This document shows positions 25,408 to 36,955 of a DNA stretch of 64,000 nucleotides, one piece after another (position 1 is the stretch's first letter; each line of letters starts with the position of its first letter). Both the position numbers and the translations under genes were made by a program. Origin of the DNA: Psoroptes ovis. Its lineage: Eukaryota > Arthropoda > Arachnida > Sarcoptiformes > Psoroptidae. A model generated the notes under the pieces. It did no database searches and was not told where the DNA came from. It saw nothing but the letters and a program-made list of their open reading frames with translations. The stretch covers positions 126,501 to 190,500 of the forward strand of contig PQWQ01000010.1 in the NCBI GenBank assembly GCA_002943765.1. Reading direction: 5' to 3'.

Positions 25408-28400
25408 CTAAACAACTGGAGCAATCAAAGGCTTATCATCGAGTCCAGCTTCCAAATTTTTTACTGCTAATTCAATCATTTGTTCACGTGTTGATCGATC
25501 TGCGCTACCAATATGTGGTAAAAGGACTTTGACAAAAAAAAAGAAAAAAGTTTCGAAACATTTTAATTAAAAAAGTTTTGAAAGCTAAAATAATAATGAA
25601 GGAATATATGAGACTCATCAATCATTTTTAGAGCAGGGGACAGAATGGCAAGGTATATTCATTGTACATGTCAATGTTGTTGTTGTAGACAGTCAATCAG
25701 CTTAACAAGAAATTTCCGTTTCAACAAACGAGCAAGGTATAAGGTTTTCGATGATTTTTTTAACAATAATTTCTTTGAATAATTGAAAATGTATAAACAG
25801 ATCATTTGGATATTTCGACAAACAAGCAACAAAAACAAACAAATTATGATGATGAATTCATTACTATTATGATGATGATCAAAAACAATCATTTAAGGAA
25901 AATATATTCTCTTCGTGTTGAATATGAAATTGTTGATAAATAAACACAGAAACAAAACAATGACAAAATTTTGAAAATAATGTTTTAATGATTTTTGCAT
26001 GTCAACAGATAATTAATCATTTTTTTGGTTTGTTTTGTTTTAATTTATTTTTTATAAATGATAATGAACTTTGTGCACAAAAATAACCAACAAAAGAAAA
26101 CAATTCTTTTGAAGTTTTTTAAGGTACCTTTGAGGTATCCAAGTGTGTGTGTGAGATTAAACATCTTTTATTTGAATTTTTTTTCATTTTTTAAAATTGG
26201 CTTAACACTGCTTCTTCATCATCAGATAAATACCTAAACACACACACATACACATTATCAAACTAAATTCACAGGATATTGACATTTTTATTCAAGATCA
26301 AACACACACAGAAAACACACAAACCTTTATGATAATAATAATAATGATAATTAATGATTCAAAGATAAGATCTTTACAGAGCTTCAAGTTTTAATTCAGA
26401 AATTTAAAATTAATTTTCATAGTTTTAAAATTGAATTTCGTAATTATGCAGTTTAAAATTACATTCAAAACTATGAAAATCAACTTGAAAACTCCGAAAT
26501 TCAATTTTAAAACTCCAATCATTATCAACTGTTATTATCATTATTATTGTTATGATCATAATCATCATCATTATCATTATTATAATCATCATAATCACAC
26601 CAAAAAAGCAACCAAAAAGAGAATATCAACAATGATGATTATGATTATTATTGTTTGTTATCATCATCAAATATTCAGGCGTGGTTTCATCATCATCATC
26701 ATCATATTGTTTCAGTTGAATTTCATATTTAAGATTTTTCAAATTTTAGTATTAGCTTTGACAAATGATAATAATATGACCATCGTCGATATTGTCAATG
26801 ATTTCAAAGACAAACAAACAAACTAATTGAAATCATATCATTTTACGTGAAAAATATGATGACTTTCGGGCAAAAACTAATCAACAGCAATCATTATTCT
26901 ATGAAATGATAATCTCATTGAATGAATGATAATAATAAAACAAATGATCGAAAAATTCACATGGAACAACAGAACCAAATCGTCAATATTATTAGGTTGT
27001 CCAGAAAGTTCTGGCCGATTAAGTCGCAGGAAATCATGAGAAAATCGACAAGAACTTATCGGACAGCCTAATTTACCAAATGGAAAAATTGTATTTTTGA
27101 TCATTAAAAATTGTTTTAATAAAAAAATGGTCACCAAAACATTTTAGTTTTAACGATTTTTTTTTTTGTTTGTTAATGATTTGTTGTGTCATTGTGTATT
27201 GATAAACAACAACAACAACAACAAATGACAAATGACGAATAATCATTAACAACAATATAGGTGTGTTGGTGTTGGTGAATGCATTCATTGTGTGACATGA
27301 AATTATCATTATTATTACTAAGGACTATTTATGAAAAATAAACAAACATTAAAAAATGGAAAAATATATATTTTGACAACTGCAAAGTTTAAGTGTCAGC
27401 ATTGATATTAGTTTTCTCACTCATTGCTTAGTACAATATTCGGAAAAAATGACCAGGATTCTTTTTGATTCACATTGAAAAATATCATCATTATCATTTC
27501 ATTGTTGTTAGAGATCTTTAATTACTCATAACAACAGCAACAATAATTGTTGTTCGTTGGGTCACAACATATTTTAATGATGTTTTCACAAAATATCATC
27601 ATCATTGTTATTCGCTCACTGATGATATTCATTTATATCATTAAATCTACGAATAACAAGCCACGGACACAAATATATTTGAATAATTTTTCATTTTTAT
27701 CCTAGGCACAATTAAAAATTCTGTGCATTCATTTATACAGTGATAAACAATCAAAAATAATAATAAATGATGTGACAAATAACAAGACAATTAAATGAAA
27801 TGAAAAATGAATGAATGATTTGAAAAAAAATGGACAAACAAGCCGCTACAATTGCCATTTACGATTGTTTATTATCACAAGATTTGCAATGAATGATAAC
27901 ACCAATGATGATTTGAGCATAAGATAAACATACACAAGAAAAATGAATGGTCATTTGGTTAGAATATACAAACAGACATTTCAAAAATTATTGAATTCAA
28001 ATAAGTCAATGTCTTCTTTAGTTTGCTCTCGATGTGAATACATCGAATATAATGTTATATCTTTGAATAATTGTCACATAAATCATAATTCATTCAAAAC
28101 AAAATTGTCATTTTGGCCAAATAAATATATTCATTCAAGCAAATTATTTGTTTTATTTCATCAGTTCAAACAAGAAGAAAAATATTTTACATATATTTCA
28201 CTGAATATGTTATGAGAAATGAATGAATATTTATTTACATGAACCATCATTTTTCTATCATTGACACTTTCATCATTCGACATTCAAAGAAATGAGAATA
28301 AGTAATATCTCACAAGTTGCTGCTAACCTTCAAAGGAAGAATTTCGAAAATTCAAAATTTCAAACAGTCATCACAATTCATACATTTACCAAGTGGATTC

Positions 28401-31400
28401 AGATTCTTTTTGAAAAGTGACAATTATTATTATACATGGATAAGTGTAATCTCAAATAATACATTAATAAATGAATATAATTGTCATCAATTTCATCATT
28501 AATTTCGGTAATAAATCATCATTCTCTTTTTATTCCATTAATCATTTCAAAAAATTCAGTCATTCCAACAACTAAGATTAAGAGCGAAACATATATTTAG
28601 CGAAAAAATTTCAAGAAAAATTATCAGATTGTCCGAAAAGTTTTTGACGATTATATCGTAGGGAATTATGAGAAAATCGGCAAAAACTTATCGAACAATC
28701 TAATATTTCAGGGTAACAAAACAAAAAAACATGATTTGAAAAATAAATGGATAAATACCACCATCATATTAGTTAAATAGTAATGGATAATAATTAGCGA
28801 AAAAAACTTCAAATAATAAATGTGAAATAATAATGATGATTTGCATACGAAATATGCAAATTTATTATTTATTTTTCTTTGAATAATCAAATGTCAAAGA
28901 ATTGTCATTTTTTATTTCATATTTGCGTCTGTGAAAACAAATAAAAATAATGCAATTTTCCCGATGCAATATTTACACAAATGTTTTTTGCTGCAAAACA
29001 AAAACACACAGGTGATTTGATGTTTGTTGTTGATGATGGTGTGTATTCATCGACAAATTGCAAAGGTACAGGTGCTTACCTTGCCGAAATAATGTAAATA
29101 CAAACAAACAAACAAAAATTTAAACAATTCAAAAACTGATAAACAAAGGTGTTTTTGGACATTGTTTTAAGTGAAATTCATTTGAAAAAACAAAAATGTT
29201 ACTAAATTGCTTTTCATACAAACAAATTAATGGAAAATTCGATTCGAAAAATCCAAGAATAAACAAAAGAATTCAAATTTTTGAATTGAATTTGTTTTTT
29301 TCTTGGTTCAAACAAACAAATACTTCACACATGTTCAATCCACTCAATCGAGGAAAAACAAATATTTTTACCTTAATATAAAAATATAAATATATCAATC
29401 AAATATCAATTAACCTTGACCTTTTTTTGGAATTTTTAAAAGCCTACCCATTAAAGTTTACTCAAATTTTTAAACTTGAAAACTCTTTAATTTTTTTTGG
29501 AATTAAAATACATTTTTTTAAAGGTATTTGCACTCAAAATGAATGATTAATCAATTAAAAATCGATTCAACTAAATATTGAATTTTTGTGTGGTCATTCA
29601 TTGAACATTGAATGTATGAGAGCATTTTGACAGCCAATAATCAATGACTAAACCAATATTCACTAATGTAAGTGACAACATTATTATAAGGTTCAATTTT
29701 TTTGTAAGAAAAACTTGAAAATTTCAGATTGAAATTGAATAAATAAGAAATTAACAGCCATTTTGATAAGAAATTGAATGAATTATCGCATGGAAAAAAA
29801 TCATAAAAAGAATTTAATGCCTTGTTTTAGGGTAGTTTAGATTATATGATGTTTGATGAGAGAGAATTTCATCATAAAAAATTGTTATCAAATTGTCATC
29901 ATCATCAACAAAACAAACATTGAATGGTCATAACAAAGCAGCAGCAACTAAAGACGACAACGATTATGATAATAATTATTATATGACGACTTTAAATGAT
30001 GATGATGACGACGACAAGATAACACATCCATCACCTTTCAAAATTTTAAAATGTCATCATAAAAAAAAATTATTTTTTGATTTCAGAAAATTCAATTTCA
30101 TTTGAATTCACATTCAATATGACAGTGTAAAATTGCAAATTAACACTACTAATAATAATCATCATCATCATAATCATAATGATAATGAAAATCAGATTTC
30201 ACTGAGACTCCGTGAAAGAAATTATTATTTTTTTGATATAATTCACATTAAAAAATCAAAAATCAAATCAAATCACCGAATAATAAACATAATTATTGCC
30301 CCTAAATGAAATGAGATGAAATAAAAACTGAATATATAATGGACTGTCCTAAAAGTTTTAGCCGGTTATATCATGTAGCAAATAATTGGAAAATCGGCAA
30401 AAACTTTTCTGACAACCTAATATATTGACATTTTTTTTCCTATCTTTGAAAAACACATATGAAAACATTCTGCATATGGCAAATAAAATGGTCAATCATC
30501 AATTTTGATAATCATCATCATCAAGGAAAGGAAAAAAATATATGTGTGCAAGATTATTCAATTCTAATATTAGCAGCAAATTAGTATAAAAGACATATAT
30601 TCATCCACATACGATGATGATGATGATGGTCATCGTCGTCTTCGTCGTCGTCGCTGAACGATTATTTCACAGATTTACAGCTTTTTTCTACAACCTTATA
30701 CCTTTATTTTATTATTGTTATCACATTATCAACATATGTGAACACACAACTGACAACAATTTTCAATGATAATAATTTTTAAGAAAAACCAAAAAAAAAA
30801 AAAAAAAAAAAAAAAAAATTAAAGGTAAAAATCTTATCGAACAATCAATCAATCAATCAATCAAACTGGTCACCAGGTATATTTAGGAATGTTCGTTCAA
30901 AGTTTATTGTCAGTTTGATGATGATGAGAGACATCATCGAAACAATTTTGACTTGTGTTTGTTCGTTTGTTTGTTTATTTCAATTCATAAATACACAGAC
31001 AAAAAATTCACACACACACACACACAAAGCTACAATAAATTTGATAAAATTTTAATGCCCATTTAAGACTTTATATGGTGTTGTTGTTTCACAGTGAACA
31101 TGCACACATACAAATGTATAACCCGAATAATGATTGAATGTATTGCCCAAAAAGATTAATTACGATAAAAAATAAACCAGAAAAATTTCATTGAATCTAT
31201 GGATGATTAGATCATCATCATCATCATTCAAAGTTAAAGGACATAGGACAAATGTGTGGTTGACATTTTATCAAAAAATGGCATGAAAATAAATATTTTT
31301 TTGGTTTTCGAAATGATTTGCCACATTCTATCACCATCACTGACATCACTAAAGATGTTAAAATATTTCTAATTTCGATTTTCATCAAAATGATTGACAT

Positions 31401-34119
31401 TTGAAAATCTTGTTGGCGCCATCATTCATATTGGATATGAGGCTACAAATATTTCATTCATTCATTCAAACTCACTAACAACACACACACACAGAGAGAG
31501 ATCAAATCAAGATGATCATGGTTATTGATAATAGTGTAATACAAATACTGATTTCGAAAATAAAATTTAGAATATTATTTCTCTTAGGTCAAAACTCAGA
31601 GTGATCAGAGTGAATTCGAATGAATTAGCATTTTGATAATAAGTTTTGACATTTGACAGGGTCGAAAAATGATTTTTTGATCGGATTTTTATGGATGAAT
31701 TCCATAGATTTTTCTCTTCAAAATTAATTATGATAATATTTGGTGGCATAGTGTTGATGATGACAGGTGAAATGTTGAGAATTTTTCAAATAAAATAAAT
31801 GGAATTGACTTACCAACATTGTCTAATTGTAGCAGTGGATCATCTAATGGTATTGGTTCGATTTCCATAACATCCAAACCAGCTGCTTTAATTTGGCCTG
31901 ATTTCAATGCATCATATAATGCTGCTTGATCAATACATGGACCACGACTAGTATTAATGACGACTGCTGTCGATTTCATCATTTTAAATTGTTCATAACT
32001 TAACAAATGTTTTGTTGAACCATTCAATGAACAGCAAACAATTATGATATCAGCTTCTTTCAATAAATCATTTAATGATGAATATTTCACTTTATCATTT
32101 CCAAATTCTTGTTCCATCAACGCGTTTTGATTTCTTGCCGTATATGATATCATCGATGGTTCGAATGCTATCAAACGTTTAATGATATTTTGGCCAATAC
32201 GACCGCTGCCACCGATAAGACCAATATGACTGCTTTTGATTGTTGTACCACACATAAAAAAATGATTCCAACCTGGAAGCCATTTTCCTCTGCATCATGA
32301 ATGATGATACAAGTACATATTAAAATTCAACAATTTCAAATAATAAAATCAAAATAATCAATCAAATGATTGGGAATAGAAATTCAATTTAATGACAAAA
32401 AATGAAACAAATTCTCATTGTAATGTAAAATAGATCGATTCTCATTTTCATACAATTCTCTGGTCATAAGATCTCTTTTGAACATTATTCAAACATTGAA
32501 AAATGGCTGGATATAAATTCAAATTACATAAGAATTGTAAAAAATATATCTGGAAAATTCATGCAAAACAAAAATCCAGATGCTAGATTGATTTGAAAGA
32601 TAATCAAACTGTTCGATGATAATCAAATAAAATAAAATGAAAAAAATTCGCATAATTTGATATTCTTCTAAAGTCAAATAAATAAAAGAATCAAGTGTCA
32701 ACTTGTTTTATTTTCATAAAAATGAAAACGATCACACACAGGCATTCACACACACACAAAATTCACTGCACACATTCAGTGTCAATGGCTCATCGTCATT
32801 TAAATTTACAATGTGATTGTTCATCGCAGAGAAAAATTTGAATAATTTCTGGTGGTTCGCGAATCGAACAACACACAAACACATAGACAATTGAAATAAA
32901 ATCGGAATCTTAATCATATCAATTGATATATATCTGATTGGTGAGTATTTTGAGGTTTGTTTTTAGTGACATTCAAATATTTCTAATTTTCTGAGAAGAC
33001 AAGTGAAATTCACATTTACATACACACACAGAGCACAGCATGATACTGTCGCCAGAACGCGAGACTAATGTCATTAATCTTTCAGTAAAAAACAAAAAAA
33101 ATTAGTTTATATTTAAATAATTTTTTGTGACCAGAAAATTTTTGGCCAGGCTCTGACCCTTGTAGACCCTTGAGAAGAGGATGTTGACAACAACAATTGA
33201 AGGTGATTGGTTTTCTTTTTTGAATTCGATTCTCACACAATTATCATCTGTGTATGATTTTGAAATTATCTTTTCATCAATTTTGATTTGAATAATAATT
33301 AACTGATATTAGAATATTCTCATACACACATCGAAGCTAAACTGATAATTTATGATGTGTTGTGGAGATATATTTTTGGGAACAGAAAAATCAATTCATT
33401 CACTTGCTCTCATTTTGTATCGGGAATTGAATATAATTCAACATTCTAAAGCAGAGGCTACTGTTTCATATCATCGACTTGGCTTATTAAACGACCTTAA
33501 AGTGATCGAATTTCATACAACAATCATTTCTTATTTGGCTTAGGAATATTCAAACAAATAAATTATTATGCCAATGTAAATAAATCTGGTGAATGATATT
33601 TTTGTTAGCACATAATTGATTGATGATTTGATTTGATGTTTTTCGTCATCATCATCAATTAGTCAGAATCAAACAAATGATATTAATTAATGGATTCGAT
33701 AAAAGAATAAAATAAATAAATTTGAATACTCACTCTCTTAATGCTTTATTTGCTTCAAATAAACGTCTGATAGTCGATAATAACAATGCAATAGTTAATT
33801 CAGCAACAGCATCGGTCAAAACATTTGGAGTATTGCCGACAACAATACCACGTTTTTTACATTCTTCGATATCGATGTGATCATAACCGACTGACAATGT
33901 TGATATACATTTTAGCTGTGGTCCAGCATGATCCAATAATTGTTTATCAATTTTATCGGTCAATGTACATATCAGACCATTCTTACCGGCAACGCTTTGC
34001 AATAATTCATTTCTTGGCATTTCAACGGATGGATTTGGCCACATTTCCATTTGAAATTTTTTCGTCAAATTTTGAAAAAATTTTTCAGGCAGATTTTTTG
34101 TCACTAAAAAAGATTTCAT
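25408..34119 (-). CDS. GRHPR: Glyoxylate reductase/hydroxypyruvate reductase (D-2-hydroxyacid dehydrogenase), 3 exons, 326 aa
   Basis: NAD(P)H-dependent enzyme that reduces glyoxylate and hydroxypyruvate, limiting oxalate formation. Exons 33734-34119, 31814-32289 and 25408-25526 join in frame to 326 residues, close to the roughly 328 usual for GRHPR. The N-terminal part has LKCISTLSVGYDHID and NTPNVLTDAVAEL. The coenzyme loop reads IGLIGGSGRIG (151-161), one residue longer than the common GIIGLGRIG form. Catalytic-type residues are Arg244 (NTSRG), Glu273 (MEIEP) and His292 (LPHIGSA). The start chosen is MKSFLVTKNLP; an in-frame upstream Met at 34200 would add 27 residues. The last 39 codons sit beyond a 6.3-kb intron. 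The gene is head-to-head with the TRMT10C-like gene. Confidence 0.93.
26375..26517. mobile_element. Family B inverted-repeat element, copy 1 (degraded right end)
   Basis: Starts TACAGAGCTTCAAGTTTTAA and carries the inverted AAAATTGAATTTCG and AAACTATGAAAAT blocks shared with three other copies in the window. The right end appears truncated near AAAACTCC; the right boundary is approximate. Confidence 0.6.
26992..27071 (-). mobile_element. 80-bp mariner-like MITE, copy 5
   Basis: Family A copy in the reductase intron. The ends read TTAGGTTGTCCAGAAAGTT and AACTTATCGGACAGCCTAA. TA flanks the left side; the right flank is TT, a probable single-base change. Confidence 0.78.
28624..28703 (-). mobile_element. 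80-bp mariner-like MITE, copy 6
   Basis: Family A copy in the reductase intron, flanked by TA. The ends are TCAGATTGTCCGAAAAGTT and AACTTATCGAACAATCTAA. Paired changes in both arms keep the hairpin largely complementary. Confidence 0.76.
30339..30420 (-). mobile_element. 80-bp mariner-like MITE, copy 7
   Basis: Family A copy in the reductase intron. The left arm is altered (ATGGACTGTCCTAAAAGTTT) and the right arm better kept (TCTGACAACCTAA). TA lies on both sides. The left boundary is approximate. Confidence 0.7.
30791..30818. repeat. Poly-A tract (A28) in reductase intron
   Basis: Uninterrupted run of about 28 A on the plus strand, followed by TTAAAGG. Confidence 0.85.
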
Positions 34120-35650
34120 GGTAAAATGGCTGATATTTATTCGGGTGATTATCAAAAATGGTTTGAATTTTTCACAAGAAAAAAAATAAAAACTTTTCAA
34201 AACAGATGATCAGCTGATATTCGTAATGAGTTCGTAAAAGACGTTTATGAAAAAATAAATTTTTCAAATTTTTCAATTTCAGATTTAAAACGATTCCGGT
34301 TGTCAAAATAAAAATCGATAATTGATATTCCATTCAGTAATCAGCAACTACATACATATGCACAATATTACTACATTTGGACCACAATTTTGAATGGCAT
34401 TTGAATCACCAACAGAACATAATTCAGAACTTGAAATTTAAGGAAAATTCGTGATTATCATTTGTATATATTTCAATTTGATGAATGCATTTAGTTACAA
34501 TGTTTTTCGTTTTTGTTTGTTCATCACGAATGCATCACATGGAATGCGAATAAACACAATGTCAAAAGTGATGATATGAATTGTGATATCCAATTACAAA
34601 TATTATACTTACCTTCTAAAAACAATAAGATGCCAATTTGGCAATCAGGCATCCTGTACACACACATTAATATTTGTGATTGAACAGACCACACATTGAT
34701 TGGCCTGTCTTAAGGGAAAATATTTTTTGGATGATTTCTCAATGAATTATATTTTCTCGAATGCATATTTGGCATTTTTTCGATTAATTGCAAAAAAAAA
34801 CTAGCCATTTAATTTGTGCATTAGTTTAATTCGATTCAAATGTTGTTGAGTTCCAGTAGTTAAATCGAATTGAATTTTTTTTTCAATCAAATTGCATTGA
34901 ACACGATGAAAATATATTCATTATTCTGATGATGATGATGATGATCAGTCAGCAAGTCGCCAAATAATAATGATGATTATTATTATGAATAACATCAATG
35001 AGAATTTATTCATCAATTTAACAATAATAATAATAATCACTTGAGGGTCGTGTGTCATGATCAAATGATGAGCAAAATATTTTTACCACTCTCATGGCTC
35101 ATGGAAAAACACAATGAATGTAAAGGTATCGCCATTATCATTGATGATATTTATTCATCTCTAATATCCAGTCATTATTAATATTGATTAGACAGCAACC
35201 AACAAATCCGGCACATCAAATGGTAGAAAAGATGGTGAATATGATAATAGAGTGGGTGGTAAAATGATTGTTGCAAATAATCATAATAACAATTATCATC
35301 CATTATTTGTGTTCATGGATGCCATTTCGATGAATAATTTATTATTCAAACAATGATAATAATCAATTTCAAATGTTTATCTCTTTCAGACCGAAATGAT
35401 GGCCAACGATCATAAAAGTTGTAACTTTTCCATAAAACTTGTTAGAAATTGTTCATGAAATTCACAAATCATTAAGATTATGGATTTTGAAAAAATAATT
35501 ATGAATATAATCGTTTGCTGAAGGTAAGGCCATCTATTGGCTTCCAAAATAACCAAAAAAAAGAGATATTCGACTATTTTCACTTAGAATCGATTTTGAA
35601 AATTCGGATCAAATTCTTTGAAAAATATTTCATCGATTTGAAATCAAAAA
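34120..35650. promoter_or_regulatory. Head-to-head intergenic region, reductase and TRMT10C-like genes
   Basis: A 1.5-kb gap between divergent start codons must hold both promoters. Near the TRMT10C-like start (about 35530-35545) GCCATCTATTGG contains a CCAAT-type ATTGG on the plus strand. At 34616-34656 (minus) a short segment has a strong donor (AAG|GTAAGT) and an acceptor-like ACAG, so it may be a non-coding first exon of the reductase. The rest is ATC/ATT-rich. No TATA box was assigned. Confidence 0.4.
34616..34656 (-). other. Candidate 5' non-coding exon of the reductase gene
   Basis: On the minus strand TGTGTACAG is followed by GATGCCTGATTGCCAAATTG and ends AAG at a consensus donor GTAAGT. 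The segment has an in-frame stop, so it would be untranslated. It contains the hyphenated palindrome TGCCAA-N-TTGGCA. Exon status is inferred from splice signals alone. Confidence 0.3.
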
Positions 35651-36955
35651 ATGTGGCAACAAATTAGATTTTTCATAAAAAATTCAAGACTAATCAATTC
35701 ATCAAATAATCTTCGGAAATTTTCAACACATTCTCAAAAGCAGAATGAGCGTATTGATTTTTATATGAAAGAGTTAAATGATGAAAAATTTGCTTTGATT
35801 CAAATGAAAAATAAGAATCTGTTGCAGCAAAAAATATCAACAATATTACAACAATTCGATTATCATATGTATGCAAATAATTTATCACAAGAAATATTTG
35901 AAAACGATGTGCAATTGAAAAATCGTTATGATTTAAAGCCGGATGAATTATTTCAAATTTTGTTGCACATTCATGATAATGATTATATTCGTTTGATAGA
36001 TTATTATGTCAAGAATCGTTGTCAGCTGTATCATAAATACATGAATAAATTGTCAACAATTAAAGAAAATGAGAATGATAATGAAAATCGTTCAGGCATT
36101 TGGAGTGACAGTGAAGCATGGCCTGAACTGCGTTATGGTTTATGGCATAACTGTTTATTTACTAAAATCAAACGATCATCATTGTCGAGATTGTATCATC
36201 GACGTATAACGAATAATCAACAATTTTGTCCATCAACACCAAGATTATGGTTAGATTTGAATTATGTGAATAATGATTTTTTCAAAACAAGGAAATTACT
36301 GAATGATTTACGTGATGTTCTGAGCTTCAATAAATATCACACGAATAATCCATTTCGTATTGAATTCATTTGTTCAGATTATGACCAGCTGATGCAAAAT
36401 GTTCATTTCAAAAATAATGTTGAAAATTTTTTCGAATGGTGGAATCAAGACATCAGACCATATGCATTTTATTGTCTTAAAAAACCTGAAACATTATTGA
36501 AAACAAATGAAAAATTGATATATTTTTTACCGAATGCAAAAAAATCCATAAAAATATCGGAAATATTAGATGAAGCCAACATATTTGTCATACCTTGTTA
36601 TTATTCTAAAGATTTACGTGATACGCGATTTCAACAAATAATCAAACAATTAAAACATAACAAATCGATATTGATTCGAAGACTGCCAACCAATGAACAT
36701 ATTGTGTGGAATAAATTTCATGGTGTTATTTCATGGAAATTATTTTTCGAAATTCTCGACGATATTCGTAACAATGTCGAAACCATGACCACCAATAATA
36801 ATAATGATTGGCATTCAATATTTAAACGTCATCTATCGAAAAATGAACTAATAAAATCGGATGAAGAATTGCGGTTGGAAATGATGAATAGGCAAATGTT
36901 GCATCAAAAACGTCAAAAACAGGTGGAAAATTTTCGCAAGGAAAAAAGACACTGA
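35651..36955 (+). CDS. TRMT10C: TRMT10C/MRPP1-like mitochondrial RNase P subunit (SPOUT fold), 434 aa
   Basis: Single-exon gene. The N-terminus (MWQQIRFFIKNSRLINSSNN, then LRKFSTHS) is basic, Ser/Asn-rich and without acidic residues, as in mitochondrial presequences. The middle has WPELRYGLWHNCLF (about 157-170), a motif of the TRMT10C branch. The SPOUT domain follows from RLWLDLNYVNNDFFKTR (about 197) to about 400, ending in a charged tail. In other animals this protein binds SDR5C1 and PRORP to process mitochondrial tRNA 5' ends and methylates tRNA position 9. By eye, the catalytic Asp of human TRMT10C (in GSFVDKN) aligns with Ser319 in IPCYYSKD, so methyltransferase activity is doubtful. 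Length is near the usual 400 or so residues. The family call rests on pattern similarity, not a search. Confidence 0.75.
   Translation: MWQQIRFFIKNSRLINSSNNLRKFSTHSQKQNERIDFYMKELNDEKFALIQMKNKNLLQQKISTILQQFDYHMYANNLSQEIFENDVQLKNRYDLKPDELFQILLHIHDNDYIRLIDYYVKNRCQLYHKYMNKLSTIKENENDNENRSGIWSDSEAWPELRYGLWHNCLFTKIKRSSLSRLYHRRITNNQQFCPSTPRLWLDLNYVNNDFFKTRKLLNDLRDVLSFNKYHTNNPFRIEFICSDYDQLMQNVHFKNNVENFFEWWNQDIRPYAFYCLKKPETLLKTNEKLIYFLPNAKKSIKISEILDEANIFVIPCYYSKDLRDTRFQQIIKQLKHNKSILIRRLPTNEHIVWNKFHGVISWKLFFEILDDIRNNVETMTTNNNNDWHSIFKRHLSKNELIKSDEELRLEMMNRQMLHQKRQKQVENFRKEKRH

Larger units (their letters stand above)
25527..31813 (-). other. 6.3-kb second intron of the reductase gene
   Basis: Large intron between the coenzyme-domain exon and the short terminal exon. 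It holds three family A elements (26992, 28624, 30339), one family B element (26375), an A28 run (30791-30818), a CA repeat near 31010 and many ATC/ATT repeats. No nested gene with a recognisable domain is visible; open frames are at most 131 codons and low in complexity. Confidence 0.7.

Noticed and set aside
26431..26826. 131-codon plus-strand frame in the reductase intron
   Set aside because: Starts inside a family B element and continues through TCATCATTATT repeats, giving His/Tyr/Ile runs; not a gene.
27943..28215. 90-codon plus-strand frame with CSRC and three more scattered Cys/His residues
   Set aside because: Spacing does not form a zinc finger and no splice or family support exists; it lies within the reductase intron.
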